DNA from: Roseovarius gahaiensis
GTDB taxonomy: Bacteria > Pseudomonadota > Alphaproteobacteria > Rhodobacterales > Rhodobacteraceae
Direction: 5' to 3'
Length of the DNA stretch: 64,000 nt
Assembly: GCF_011601345.1 (NCBI RefSeq)
Contig: NZ_JAAORB010000011.1
Coordinates: 16,631-80,630 of the forward strand
Shown: positions 51,651 through 60,538 of the stretch, piece after piece
How the letters are laid out: the number at the start of each line of letters is the position of its first letter
How positions within the stretch are numbered: the stretch's first letter is position 1
The notes under the pieces: generated by a model
The model's input: the letters and a program-made list of their open reading frames with translations, nothing else
Databases searched by the model: none
What the model was told of the DNA's origin: nothing
Made by a program: the position numbers and the translations under genes

Positions 51651-52493
51651 ATGAGTTACCAACCTTTCAGAGGGGGGCGGGCGCCCCTTGATTACTGCCC
51701 GTGTCACTATTTCGGGTCAAAACTGACCTTCCGGGGGCCAAAGCGACAGTTGCACGGTGACTACGTGGTGTTTCTGGGGGGCACTGAAACCTACGGAAAA
51801 TTCATACGCGCGCCATTTGCGGCGATGGTTGAAAAACGTCTTGGCGTGGCCTGTGTCAATCTGGGATGGCCCAATGCAGGGCTGGATGTGCTGTTGAACG
51901 ATCCGGCCATGTCCAAGGCGCGCGCCGACGCGGCGGCGGTGGTCTTGCAGCTGCCGGGGGCGCAGAATATGTCCAATCGGTTTTACACGGTGCATCAACG
52001 CCGAAATGATCGGTTCTTGACGGCAACCGATGCCTTGCGCCGCTTGTTTCCCGATGTGGATTTCACCGAGTTCCATTTCACGCGGCATATGCTGCGGCGT
52101 TTGCAAGGTGTGTCGCCCGAACGGTTCGATCTTGTCCGCGAAGAGTTGCGGGCGGTCTGGGTTGAACGGATTGGCAAGCTGTTGGCAGGGGATGGCCCGC
52201 CGGTTGTTGCACTGTGGTTTGCGGCGCGGCGACCGGGCCATGGCTGTGACGGGGCGGATCTGGCGCAAGACCCGGCCTTTGTGACCCGTCGCATGCTTGA
52301 GGCTGTGCGTGGCAGGGCGGTGCAGGTGGTCGAAGTAACGGCCAGTGCGACCGCGCTGAAAACCGGCACCAGCGGCATGGTGTTTTCAAGCGCCGAGGCC
52401 CCGGCCGCCAATGAGTTGCTGGGCCCTGCGGCCCATGCCGAAGCGGCGATGGCGCTTGTGCCTGCGCTGCGCGGCGTGATGGTGACAAAATGA
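51651..52493 (+). CDS. DUF6473-like hypothetical protein
   Basis: 280 residues that I associate with the Rhodobacteraceae family DUF6473. The N-terminus (YQPFRGGRAPLDYCPCHYFGSKLTFRGPKRQL) has a CPC and precedes a GDYVVFLGGTETYGKFI segment, which resembles the GDS/SGNH start of small esterase-like folds, and CVNLGWPNAGLDVLLNDP continues that pattern. No signal peptide or TM segment. Function unknown; a polysaccharide or capsule role has been suggested for similar folds only. ATG at 51651 after GGGGA. Confidence 0.72.
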   Translation: MSYQPFRGGRAPLDYCPCHYFGSKLTFRGPKRQLHGDYVVFLGGTETYGKFIRAPFAAMVEKRLGVACVNLGWPNAGLDVLLNDPAMSKARADAAAVVLQLPGAQNMSNRFYTVHQRRNDRFLTATDALRRLFPDVDFTEFHFTRHMLRRLQGVSPERFDLVREELRAVWVERIGKLLAGDGPPVVALWFAARRPGHGCDGADLAQDPAFVTRRMLEAVRGRAVQVVEVTASATALKTGTSGMVFSSAEAPAANELLGPAAHAEAAMALVPALRGVMVTK

Positions 52494-52494
52494 A

Positions 52495-52521
52495 AAAGGC
52501 CCGCCGATCTGGCGGGCCTTT
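52495..52521 (-). terminator. Bidirectional terminator between DUF6473 and etfA
   Basis: Perfect 11-bp stem AAAGGCCCGCC / GGCGGGCCTTT with a five-base loop. On the minus strand it ends in TTTTTC after the etfA stop codon (27 bp away); on the plus strand it follows the DUF6473 stop by 1 bp. Confidence 0.88.
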
Positions 52522-52547
52522 GGCGGCAACTCTGGCAGGGCCAGTGC

Positions 52548-53474
52548 TTACAGCTTTTCGTTGAGTTCGGGGACAGCCTCGAACAGGTCAGCCACAAGGC
52601 CGTAATCGGCCACCTGAAAGATCGGCGCTTCTTCGTCTTTGTTGATGGCGACGATGATTTTCGAGTCCTTCATACCAGCCAAGTGCTGAATCGCACCCGA
52701 GATGCCGACGGCGATATACAGTTCAGGGGCGACAACCTTGCCGGTCTGACCGACCTGCCAGTCATTCGGCGCAAAGCCCGAGTCGACCGCGGCACGCGAG
52801 GCCCCAACAGCGGCCCCCAGCTTGTCTGCCAGTTTCTCGATCAGGGCAAAGTCGTCTTCCGAGCCAACGCCACGGCCACCCGATACAACAACCCCGGCCG
52901 AGGTCAGCTCGGGGCGGTCGCTTTCGGCGACCTTGTCAGCCACCCATTCGGACAGGGCTGGATCATCCGCCGCGCCAATGGTTTCAACGGCTGCGGAATT
53001 GCCGGTGCCCGCGGCGTCAAAGGTGGATGTGCGGAAGCTGATGACCTTCTTGTCGTCTTTCGACTTGACGGTCTGCACAGCGTTGCCGGCGTAAATCGGA
53101 CGCTCGAACGTGTCGGCATCGACCACGGCGGTGACATCGGTGATCACCATCGCATCCAGCAGGGCGGCGACGCGCGGCAGGATGTTCTTGGCGTCGGTCG
53201 TGGCGGGCGCCACGATATGGCTGTAATCATCCGCAACGCTGACGATCAGGGCAGCCACTGCTTCGGCCAGACGGTGACCATACAGCGCATCTTCGGCGCA
53301 CAGCACCTTGGCGACACCGTCGATCGTGGCCGCTTCGGCGGCGGCATCGGCACAGGTTTCGCCGGCGCAAAGCACTGTCACGTCCCCCAGTTTCGCGGCG
53401 GCGGTCACGGCTTTGGCGGTGGCGTCCATTGCCAACGTGCCATCGTTGATTTCAGCAATCAGAAGAACAGACAT
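52548..53474 (-). CDS. etfA: Electron transfer flavoprotein alpha subunit
   Basis: 308-residue FixB/EtfA, which with EtfB carries electrons from acyl-CoA dehydrogenases to ETF:ubiquinone oxidoreductase. The FAD-binding C-terminal part contains [101 protein letters not shown]. The ATG shares its A with the etfB stop codon. Expected partner of the mcd-type dehydrogenase at 40.5 kb. Confidence 0.96.
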   Translation of the reverse strand: MSVLLIAEINDGTLAMDATAKAVTAAAKLGDVTVLCAGETCADAAAEAATIDGVAKVLCAEDALYGHRLAEAVAALIVSVADDYSHIVAPATTDAKNILPRVAALLDAMVITDVTAVVDADTFERPIYAGNAVQTVKSKDDKKVISFRTSTFDAAGTGNSAAVETIGAADDPALSEWVADKVAESDRPELTSAGVVVSGGRGVGSEDDFALIEKLADKLGAAVGASRAAVDSGFAPNDWQVGQTGKVVAPELYIAVGISGAIQHLAGMKDSKIIVAINKDEEAPIFQVADYGLVADLFEAVPELNEKL

Positions 53475-54232
53475 CACACGGCCCCCGCTTCCTTGAGTTT
53501 CGACACAAGCTCGTCAACCGAGCCGACGATTTCGCCCGCCTTGCGCGCCTCGGGTTCCGAGGTGGACAGGATTTCCAGACGCGGGCTGACATCGACGCCG
53601 TAATCGGCAGCGGTTTTTTGATCCAGCGGCTTTTTCTTGGCCTTCATGATGTTGGGCAGCGACGCATAGCGCGGCTCGTTCAGGCGCAGGTCGGTCGAGA
53701 TGATGGTGGGCATCTTGACCTTGATGGTTTGCAGGCCGCCATCGACTTCGCGGGTTACAACGGCATGGTCGCCATCAATGTCCACGTTGTTGGCGTACAT
53801 CGCCTGAGACCAACCCAGCAACGCCGACAGCATCTGGCCGGTGGCGTTCATGTCATTGTCGATCGCTTGCTTGCCGCAGAGCACCAGACCGGGCTGTTCC
53901 TCTTCGATCACCTTGGCCAGAATCTTGGCCACGGCCAGCGGTTCGATATCGGTATGCACATCGTCGGTGGCTTCGACCAGAATGGCGCGATCCGCGCCCA
54001 TGGCCAATGCAGTGCGCAGGGTTTCCTGCGCCTGCTTGACGCCGATCGACACCGCGATGACCTCGTCGGCCTTCCCGGCCTCTTTCAGGCGAATCGCCTC
54101 TTCGACAGCAATCTCGTCGAACGGGTTCATCGACATCTTCACGTTGGCAAGATCAACACCCGATCCATCCGCTTTCACGCGGACCTTCACGTTGTAGTCA
54201 ATCACGCGTTTGACAGGCACTAGCACCTTCAT
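53474..54232 (-). CDS. etfB: Electron transfer flavoprotein beta subunit
   Basis: 252-residue FixA/EtfB with AMP bound structurally. [20 protein letters not shown] starts the protein; [47 protein letters not shown] and the [24 protein letters not shown] block are the family marks. Start set at the ATG 54232, nine bases from GGGAGA; an ATG two codons upstream is also near. Leads the etfBA operon. Confidence 0.96.
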   Translation of the reverse strand: MKVLVPVKRVIDYNVKVRVKADGSGVDLANVKMSMNPFDEIAVEEAIRLKEAGKADEVIAVSIGVKQAQETLRTALAMGADRAILVEATDDVHTDIEPLAVAKILAKVIEEEQPGLVLCGKQAIDNDMNATGQMLSALLGWSQAMYANNVDIDGDHAVVTREVDGGLQTIKVKMPTIISTDLRLNEPRYASLPNIMKAKKKPLDQKTAADYGVDVSPRLEILSTSEPEARKAGEIVGSVDELVSKLKEAGAV

Positions 54233-54394
54233 TGGCATGGTCTCCCTCAGAATGGTAAAGAGCCGCGACACGACTCTCGGTAAAGCTCTCCCCGATGTTG
54301 ATACAGGTTTGGCCCATGGGGAAACAGGGCAAAATCGTCACGTTTGCATCTGGCGACGTCGCGTTTTTGGTTTGCTTGTCGGAATTTGCGGTTT

Positions 54395-55198
54395 TCAGGG
54401 GCGGATGCCGTGTTTTTCCCCCAGCTCCGCCAGTAGCGATCCCTGAGGCGGGACGCCGTCATAGCTGTTGTCGAGATGCGCACGCAGGCGGCGACCGTAA
54501 AAATGCAGCGAGATCGTATCGTTCTTGACGCGGTTCCATGTCTTCCGGGCCGGGCGGCAGAACAGACGGCGGTCCTTGTAGGGTACGGGGTAAAGCACGT
54601 GCTCGTCCTGCCGGTGGCGGAATTCGTCATTGTTGTGCAGGTAATGTGTCAGCGCCTTTGGACCCCATGCGCCCCACGGCATTTCCGAAACATGCATCGG
54701 GTTGCCCGCCTCGGCGCGGTCGCGCATTTCCTGACGGTGGCGGGGCATCATCCACACTGGGATCGCGTATTCATCTTCGCAGAAGGCCACCAGATCGGCC
54801 AGCGTTTGGGAGCTTGCAGGCAGGGCCATGACCGCGTTGCAGATCACCTTGTCGTTTTCCAGCCCAAAAAGATAGCCATTCTCGGGCTGGAACGGTTTGA
54901 GACAATAAATATCCGTATCGGCCCAGATGATGCCGGGCCGCTTGGTCAGCAGGTGGTAACGGAACTTGTCGGCATGGATTGCCGCGCTGCCGGTACGTTC
55001 GTGGCGAATGATGCTGTCGGGACTGGCCAGGATCTCTTCGGCGGAGACCGCCTTGGCACCGTCGGGCAGGTTGTCGAGCCCGGTATAGGAAAATACCTCG
55101 ACGGGATGACCCATCTCCAGGAAAGAGGTGATGCAAAGGCGTTCGATAAAGCCCAAAGGCGGGCCATCCCAAAACATTGCAATAGTTGGTAACGACAT
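54395..55198 (-). CDS. Glycosyltransferase with DxD motif (sugar-transfer fold)
   Basis: 267-residue cytoplasmic glycosyltransferase resembling the alpha-1,4/Gly_transf_sug (DXD) family. It starts PTIAMFWDGPPLGFIERLCITSFLEMGHPVEVFSY; the DxD sugar-nucleotide site is WADTDIYCLKPF; then ICNAVMALPASS and MPWGAWGPKALTHYL. No polysaccharide cluster is nearby, so acceptor and donor are unknown. Upstream region 55199-55310 holds no evident promoter pair. Confidence 0.8.
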   Translation of the reverse strand: MSLPTIAMFWDGPPLGFIERLCITSFLEMGHPVEVFSYTGLDNLPDGAKAVSAEEILASPDSIIRHERTGSAAIHADKFRYHLLTKRPGIIWADTDIYCLKPFQPENGYLFGLENDKVICNAVMALPASSQTLADLVAFCEDEYAIPVWMMPRHRQEMRDRAEAGNPMHVSEMPWGAWGPKALTHYLHNNDEFRHRQDEHVLYPVPYKDRRLFCRPARKTWNRVKNDTISLHFYGRRLRAHLDNSYDGVPPQGSLLAELGEKHGIRP

Positions 55199-55310
55199 GA
55201 ACCTAACCTCATACTGTCAAAACGAACACCTGCGCCTTTACAACATCAGCGGTGTGTTTCGTCGTAGAGTGCCACAGTTGACTGATGGCCTCCAGTCGGA
55301 TCGTTCGGCA

Positions 55311-55347
55311 AAAGCTCCGTCATAGCGGTGGGCTATGACGGGGCTTT
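55311..55347 (-). terminator. Long hairpin terminator of the adenosyltransferase operon
   Basis: A 15-bp stem (AAAGCTCCGTCATAG at 55311-55325 and CTATGACGGGGCTTT at 55333-55347, one G-T wobble) with a seven-base loop. It ends in TTTTG on the minus strand, 20 bp after the pduO-type stop codon. It may also stop transcription from the right-hand side. Confidence 0.85.
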
Positions 55348-55366
55348 CATTACATTTTAACCGTGG

Positions 55367-55939
55367 CTAGCGGTTTGCGCCCGGCTGCCACAGGACGTCT
55401 TTGGCGCCGCCATCGTTCGACACCCGTGCCGCCACGAAAAACCAATCGCTGAGCCGGTTGAGATATTTGACCGCCGCAGGGTTCACATGTTCCATGGTCG
55501 CCAGTTCAACGCTGAGGCGTTCGGCCCGGCGTGACACGGTGCGACACAGGTGCAGGTAAGCGGCCAAATCAGACCCGCCGGGTAGGATGAAGCTACGCAG
55601 CGGCTCAAGCGCCTTGTTCATGGTGTCGATTTCGGTTTCCAGACGCGACACCTGATTGTCGGATATGCGTAGGGGGGTGTATTCGGCCTGCGCATCCTTT
55701 TCCATGTCGGGGCGGCACAAATCAGCCCCCAGATCGAACAGATCGTTCTGGATGCGCGACAGCGCTACGTCGGTTTCACCTGTCGCATGCAGGCGTGCCA
55801 GCCCGACGGTGGCGTTGACCTCGTCGACGGTGCCATAGGCGGTGACGCGCATCGCATGTTTGGCCACGCGCGCGCCATTGCCAAGCGCGGTTTCCCCGTG
55901 ATCGCCGGTTTTCGTATAAATCTTGTTCAGCACGACCAT
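55367..55939 (-). CDS. ATP:cob(I)alamin adenosyltransferase, PduO type
   Basis: 190-residue enzyme that transfers the adenosyl group of ATP to cob(I)alamin. The ATP-binding TKTGDHGETALGNGARVAKH at the N-terminus, AYGTVDEVNATVGLA, the helical FILPGGSDLAAYLHLCRTVSRRAERLSV with the active-site Arg pair, and LNRLSDWFFVAAR are all diagnostic. It gives the coenzyme used by mutases served by MeaB. Co-transcribed with the small membrane protein upstream (two bases apart). Confidence 0.95.
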   Translation of the reverse strand: MVVLNKIYTKTGDHGETALGNGARVAKHAMRVTAYGTVDEVNATVGLARLHATGETDVALSRIQNDLFDLGADLCRPDMEKDAQAEYTPLRISDNQVSRLETEIDTMNKALEPLRSFILPGGSDLAAYLHLCRTVSRRAERLSVELATMEHVNPAAVKYLNRLSDWFFVAARVSNDGGAKDVLWQPGANR

Positions 55940-55941
55940 GA

Positions 55942-56151
55942 TTATTGTCCCCCTTGTCTGCGGATGTAGACAAACAGAAGGATCAACAGCACCGCCACGA
56001 ATTGCGCGATGATACGCCAGCGCATCAGTTTGTTGGCGCGCTTGGCGTTGTCCCGCCCTTCCTTGCCGAATGTGCCGATGCCTATGGCAAGGATCACGGC
56101 GACGCCCAAACAGGCAAGCGCCACGATGATGAAAAGCGGATCGCTGAGCAT
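55942..56151 (-). CDS. Small twin-transmembrane (HIG1-like) protein
   Basis: 69 residues with two hydrophobic helices (LFIIVALACLGVAVILAIGIGTF and WRIIAQFVAVLLILLFVYI) joined by a basic loop (GKEGRDNAKRANKLMRWR). The R-x-N-K-x-MRWR-x2-AQ loop is the hallmark of HIG1-domain/twin-TM proteins, which in mitochondria and bacteria associate with cytochrome oxidase. Just upstream of the adenosyltransferase gene, a pairing common in Rhodobacterales as I recall. Start at MLSDPLF. Confidence 0.85.
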   Translation of the reverse strand: MLSDPLFIIVALACLGVAVILAIGIGTFGKEGRDNAKRANKLMRWRIIAQFVAVLLILLFVYIRRQGGQ

Positions 56152-56228
56152 GTGTTTTTCCTTCGAATCGTCTCTGGCACCATCTAGGGTGTCGCTGGTA
56201 AAAAGCGAAAGGGAATTCTTGCCGCGCC

Positions 56229-57056
56229 TCAGCCTTTGGACAGCACCCAATCCAGCGCGCGGGTGGGCAGGATGCGCCGTAGCAGCCCCATCATATATGT
56301 CGGGGTCGTGACGTAATAGCGCGCACGCGGACGGCGCGCTGTCAGCGCGTGGATCAGTTTACCCGTCACCGCGGATGCGGGCCATTGCGGGCCTTTGCTG
56401 CTGCCTGTGTAAAGCTGATCAAGCAAGCTGTCGCGATATTCGACCGCGCGGGCGGACCTTTCCCAGTCGATCCATTTTTCGAATTCCTTGATCGCGTTCT
56501 GCCGAAAGGCGGTTTCGATTGGGCCGGGATCGATGATCGACACCTCGATGCCCGTTCCGGCCATTTCAAGGCGCAAGGCATCTGTCAGGCCTTCAAGCGC
56601 GAATTTCGTGGACACATAAGCGCCGCGCCATTTCATCGCCACAAGACCCAGAACCGAAGAGCATTGCACGATGCGCCCATGCCCTTGGGCGCGCATGATG
56701 GGAATGACACGGCGTGTCAGGTCGTGCCAGCCGATCAGGTTGGATTGAAAGATCGTGCGCAGCGCGTCGGTTGGGATGTCTTCGACAGGGCCGGGTATCG
56801 CATAGGCACCATTGTTGAACAGCGCATCCAGCCGCCCCCCCGTGGCCGCAAGCACCTCGGCCAAGCCATGTTCGATCGTGGCCTCGTCTTCATAGTCGAT
56901 GCGGGGGCTGTCAAAACCCTCGGCGCGCAGGCGGTCGCAATCCGTGGGTTTGCGGCAAGCGGCAAAGACCCGCCAGCCCCGCGCGCGCAGCGCATGCGCG
57001 GCGTCATATCCGATGCCCGAAGAGCAGCCGGTGATCAGGATGGATTTCTGGCTCAT
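56229..57056 (-). CDS. Short-chain dehydrogenase/reductase
   Basis: 275-residue classical SDR. The cofactor motif TGCSSGIG (T-G-x3-G-x-G) is at 9-16, the NNGAYAIPGPVED segment matches NNAG, the catalytic Ser is in VQCSSVLG, and YVSTK carries the Tyr and Lys. The C-terminal hydrophobic region (YYVTTPTYMMGLLRRILPTRALDWVL) suggests membrane contact and resembles the YbbO-type subgroup. Substrate unknown. The ATG at 57056 has only a weak ribosome site. Separated from the HIG1-like gene by 77 bp. Confidence 0.86.
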   Translation of the reverse strand: MSQKSILITGCSSGIGYDAAHALRARGWRVFAACRKPTDCDRLRAEGFDSPRIDYEDEATIEHGLAEVLAATGGRLDALFNNGAYAIPGPVEDIPTDALRTIFQSNLIGWHDLTRRVIPIMRAQGHGRIVQCSSVLGLVAMKWRGAYVSTKFALEGLTDALRLEMAGTGIEVSIIDPGPIETAFRQNAIKEFEKWIDWERSARAVEYRDSLLDQLYTGSSKGPQWPASAVTGKLIHALTARRPRARYYVTTPTYMMGLLRRILPTRALDWVLSKG

Positions 57057-57092
57057 GCCGCGTGCTATGCCGTGGGGAACGTGGCGATGCAA

Positions 57093-57719
57093 TCAGTTTG
57101 CAGATGCGGTTACCAGCCAATCGGCCATCCAGCCCACGCGCCCGGTTTCGACGACGCGGATTTTCAACCAACCATCGCCGGGATCGCGCAAGACCGCGAC
57201 GCGCGTGCCGCCCTTCAGGCGGGCAAGGCGGCCAAACTTGGTGCCGGGGCCGCTGCGCATGTTGACGCTGGCGCCTGTGACCTTGCGAACATCGGCAATC
57301 GGAGAGGCAACGACAACCTCGCGGGCGATGGCACTGGCGATGTCATCGGATGTATCGGTGCCGGCTTCGGCTGCGGCCTTTGTTGGCTGGGGCGTCGAAA
57401 ACTGGCGGCTGTCCCCCGAGGCCAATTGCAGGCGAACGGCACCGGGCTGTGCCTTGGCGGCAAGGCTAAGATCGTTCAAAGACGCCACTGCGCGGCTGAC
57501 TGTGCTATTGCCAGTTGCATCCGCTGTGTCCGGCGATGCCTCCGCAAATTGCGCTTGTGCGACCTTCGGTGCAGGGTCGGGCCAAGCAAACAGGGTCGAG
57601 CCGTCGGTCTGGGCGCGCGCCTGAATGGAGTTTGGCGCCGGCGCGTAATCGGCGCCGCCGCTTAGAAAATAAAATGCACTTCCAAGAAATGCGAATGTCA
57701 CAAAAATAAAGCGCCACAT
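57093..57719 (-). CDS. Exported SH3b-domain protein
   Basis: 208 residues: one N-terminal hydrophobic helix (FIFVTFAFLGSAFYFL, likely a signal anchor), a low-complexity Ala/Ser/Asp-rich linker of about 110 residues, and a C-terminal bacterial SH3 domain (GASVNMRSGPGTKFGRLARLKGGTRVAVLRDPGDGWLKIRVVETGRVGWMADWLV). Such domains bind peptidoglycan. The frame is open further upstream, but MWRFIFVTF follows GGGGGACGCGCG. Divergent from parC. No enzyme domain is attached, so the role is structural or regulatory. Confidence 0.82.
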   Translation of the reverse strand: MWRFIFVTFAFLGSAFYFLSGGADYAPAPNSIQARAQTDGSTLFAWPDPAPKVAQAQFAEASPDTADATGNSTVSRAVASLNDLSLAAKAQPGAVRLQLASGDSRQFSTPQPTKAAAEAGTDTSDDIASAIAREVVVASPIADVRKVTGASVNMRSGPGTKFGRLARLKGGTRVAVLRDPGDGWLKIRVVETGRVGWMADWLVTASAN

Positions 57720-57890
57720 CGCGCGTCCCCCCACACAACAACAAAAAACATGATCGGACCGTTCCCCCGAACGGCCAGCAGCACAAAAACTATATCCGAT
57801 TCGCGGACGAGTTTGCGGGGAAAATCCGTAACCTCGCGTAGTTTTAATAAGGTGTTGCATCCGATTGGGGGCTGCAAGGTTTGCCCGCTC

Positions 57891-57920
57891 TTGACCTTTG
57901 CCCCCATGGCGCGGTTTATC
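57891..57920 (+). promoter_or_regulatory. Candidate parC promoter
   Basis: -35 TTGACC (57891-57896) and a weak -10 TTTATC (57915-57920), spacer 18 bp, in the 268-bp gap between the SH3 gene and parC. Only the -35 is good. Confidence 0.3.
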
Positions 57921-57987
57921 AGGGCTAAATTACAAATAACCGTCAGGGTCTGGTCACAGGCCGGACCGCAAGGGTAGTCAGGGCAGT

Positions 57988-60426
57988 ATGAGCGATCTGA
58001 TCGACGATGGCGCGAGCGCGCCAAACCAAACTTCGGAACCGCTGCGCCGCGCGATCGGTGACCGGTATCTGACCTATGCGCTAAGCACGATCATGCACCG
58101 CGCGCTGCCCGACGCGCGCGATGGTCTGAAGCCAGTGCATCGGCGGATTCTATACGCGATGCGCGAATTGAAACTGTCCAGCACGGGCGGGTTTCGAAAA
58201 TCGGCCAAGATCAGCGGTGACGTGATGGGCAACTATCACCCGCATGGGGATGCCGCGATTTATGATGCGATGGCACGTCTGGCGCAGGATTTCGCGGTGC
58301 GGTATCCGCTGGTCGACGGGCAGGGCAATTTCGGCAATATCGACGGCGACAACCCTGCCGCCCCACGCTACACCGAGGCGCGGATGACCGCCGTCGCCGA
58401 GGCGCTGTTGGAGGGGTTGAACGAAAACGCCGTTGATTTCCGCGACAATTACGATGGCACGCTGCAGGAACCGATCGTCTTGCCGGCCTCGTTTCCAAAC
58501 CTGCTGGCCAACGGTTCCAGCGGCATCGCGGTGGGCATGGCCACCAACATTCCGCCGCATAACATCGCCGAGTTGGTGGATGCCTGCCTGCATCTGATCA
58601 AGGTGCCGGATGCGCGCGATGATACGTTGCTGAACTATGTGCCCGGCCCGGATTTTCCGACTGGCGGCGTGATTGTCGAGCCGCCCGAGAATATCGCGCA
58701 GGCCTATCGCACCGGGCGCGGCGCGTTTCGTCTGCGCTGTAAGTGGGAGGTCGAAGATCTGGGCCGCGGTCAGTGGCAGGTTGTGGTCACGGAAATTCCC
58801 TATCAGGTGCAGAAATCCAAGCTGGTCGAAAAACTGGCCGAACTGATCCAGACCAAGAAAGTGCCTATTCTGGCCGATATCCGCGATGAATCGGCTGACG
58901 ATGTGCGCATGGTGCTGGAGCCTCGGTCGAAAAATGTCGACCCGCAGGTGTTGATGAACATGTTGTTCCGCAACTCGGACCTTGAGGTGCGGTTTTCGCT
59001 GAACATGAACTTGCTGATCGACGGGGTGACCCCCAAGGTCTGTTCGATGAAAGAAGTGCTGCGGGCCTTCTTGGATTTCCGCCGCGAGGTGCTGATCCGC
59101 CGCAGCCGTCACCGGATGAGCAAGATCGACCACCGGCTTGAGGTGTTGCAGGGGCTGATCACCGCCTTCCTGAACCTTGACCGGGTGATCGAGATCATTC
59201 GCTACGACGACGACCCGAAAGCGGCGCTGATGTACGAGGATTGGAGCACGCCGCATCAATCCACCTTGCGCCGCGCCATGAACGAGGCCGAGTATCTGTC
59301 GCCCTTGGCGGGTGTGGATATGAAAACGCTGGTGCTGGTGGCCGACCCGGGGCTTGCGGCCACCGGCATTCTGGCCGAAACCGCGCCCGAGCGCACCGTG
59401 CCACACAGCTACGCGGGCCGCGAAAACGGCCTGTCGGACGTGCAGGCCGAAGCCATCCTGAACATGCGCCTGCGCAGTTTGCGGCGTCTGGAAGAGGACG
59501 CGCTGGTCAAAGAGCGTGACACGCTGATGGAAGAACGCGCCGGTCTTGAGGATCTGCTGGATGACGACAACCTGCAATGGGATGCGATCGCCAATCAGTT
59601 GAAAGAGGCCAAGGCGACCTTTGGCAAAAACTACGTTCTGGACGGTCAGAACGTCGGCGTGCGCCGGACCCAGTTCGCCGAAGCGGGCAATGTCGAAGAG
59701 GTGCCGCTGGAAGCGATGATCGACCGCGAGCCGATCACTGTGGTCTGCTCGAAAATGGGGTGGATCCGGGCCATGTCGGGTCATATCGACCTTGGCCGGG
59801 AATTGAAGTTCAAAGACGGTGACGAGGGGCGGTTCGTGTTTCATGCCGAAACCACCGACAGGCTGCTGGTGTTCGGCAGCAACGGGCGGTTCTACACGTT
59901 GTCTGCGGCCAACCTGCCCGGCGGGCGCGGCATGGGCGAGCCGGTGCGCCTGATGGTCGATCTGCCCAACGCGGCCGAGATTGTCGATCTGTTTATTCAT
60001 AAGCCGGGGCGCAAGTTGCTGGTGGCCTCCAGCGCAGGTGACGGGTTTGTCGTGAACGAAGATGAGGTGGTGGCGCAAACCCGCAGCGGCAAGCAGGTTT
60101 TGAACGTGCGTGGCGACGTGCGCGCGCGGGTCTGCAAACCTGTGACTGGCGATCACGTGGCCTGTGTCGGCGAAAACCGCAAGGTTTTGGTCTTCCCGCT
60201 TGAGGAACTGCCCGAAATGGGCCGTGGCAAGGGCGTGCGGCTCCAGAAATACAAGGATGGCGGCCTGAGCGATGCCAGCACCTTTACCCTTGCCGATGGT
60301 CTAAGCTGGCTGGACCCGGCAGGCCGCACCCGCACCGAAACCGATTTGGCGGAATGGATGGGCAAACGCGCGGGCACGGGCCGCATGGCCCCCCGCGGAT
60401 TTCCACGGAACAATCGATTCACCTGA
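57988..60426 (+). CDS. parC: DNA topoisomerase IV subunit A
   Basis: 812-residue type IIA topoisomerase subunit that unlinks daughter chromosomes with ParE. The quinolone-resistance region (NYHPHGDAAIYDAMARLAQDF), the catalytic Tyr128 in AAPRYTEARM, and the GSSGIAVGMATNIPPHNIAELVDA block are intact. The C-terminal part shows degenerate GyrA-type beta-pinwheel repeats (VVCSKMGWIRAM, LLVFGSNGRFYTL, LLVASSAGDGFVVNEDEV, VLVFPLEELPEMGRGKGVRLQKYKDG) and lacks the gyrase GyrA box, which supports ParC. The tail RTGRMAPRGFPRNNRFT is basic. Confidence 0.94.
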   Translation: MSDLIDDGASAPNQTSEPLRRAIGDRYLTYALSTIMHRALPDARDGLKPVHRRILYAMRELKLSSTGGFRKSAKISGDVMGNYHPHGDAAIYDAMARLAQDFAVRYPLVDGQGNFGNIDGDNPAAPRYTEARMTAVAEALLEGLNENAVDFRDNYDGTLQEPIVLPASFPNLLANGSSGIAVGMATNIPPHNIAELVDACLHLIKVPDARDDTLLNYVPGPDFPTGGVIVEPPENIAQAYRTGRGAFRLRCKWEVEDLGRGQWQVVVTEIPYQVQKSKLVEKLAELIQTKKVPILADIRDESADDVRMVLEPRSKNVDPQVLMNMLFRNSDLEVRFSLNMNLLIDGVTPKVCSMKEVLRAFLDFRREVLIRRSRHRMSKIDHRLEVLQGLITAFLNLDRVIEIIRYDDDPKAALMYEDWSTPHQSTLRRAMNEAEYLSPLAGVDMKTLVLVADPGLAATGILAETAPERTVPHSYAGRENGLSDVQAEAILNMRLRSLRRLEEDALVKERDTLMEERAGLEDLLDDDNLQWDAIANQLKEAKATFGKNYVLDGQNVGVRRTQFAEAGNVEEVPLEAMIDREPITVVCSKMGWIRAMSGHIDLGRELKFKDGDEGRFVFHAETTDRLLVFGSNGRFYTLSAANLPGGRGMGEPVRLMVDLPNAAEIVDLFIHKPGRKLLVASSAGDGFVVNEDEVVAQTRSGKQVLNVRGDVRARVCKPVTGDHVACVGENRKVLVFPLEELPEMGRGKGVRLQKYKDGGLSDASTFTLADGLSWLDPAGRTRTETDLAEWMGKRAGTGRMAPRGFPRNNRFT

Positions 60427-60482
60427 CGCCGTTTTTGCGCCACAAAGCCAACGTAAAAGGCGACTATCTTAACCAATGATGC

Positions 60483-60504
60483 CAGCGCTTGGGCCCAAGC
60501 GCTG
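60483..60504. promoter_or_regulatory. Perfect 22-bp palindrome between parC and the DUF898 gene
   Basis: The 11-base half-site CAGCGCTTGGG is followed directly by its complement, with no mismatch. It lies 57 bp after the parC stop and 35 bp before the ATG at 60539. A T-run (TTTTTAAAAGG) is 16 bp beyond it, too far for a textbook terminator, so an operator for the downstream operon is as likely. It appears nowhere else in the window by eye. Confidence 0.5.
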
Positions 60505-60538
60505 TGCGGTGAGGTAGGTTTTTAAAAGGACTGTGCGC

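Noticed and set aside
58150..60156. A 668-codon leftward frame antisense to parC
   Set aside because: High-G+C antisense shadow of a clearly identified gene; no motifs and no ribosome site.
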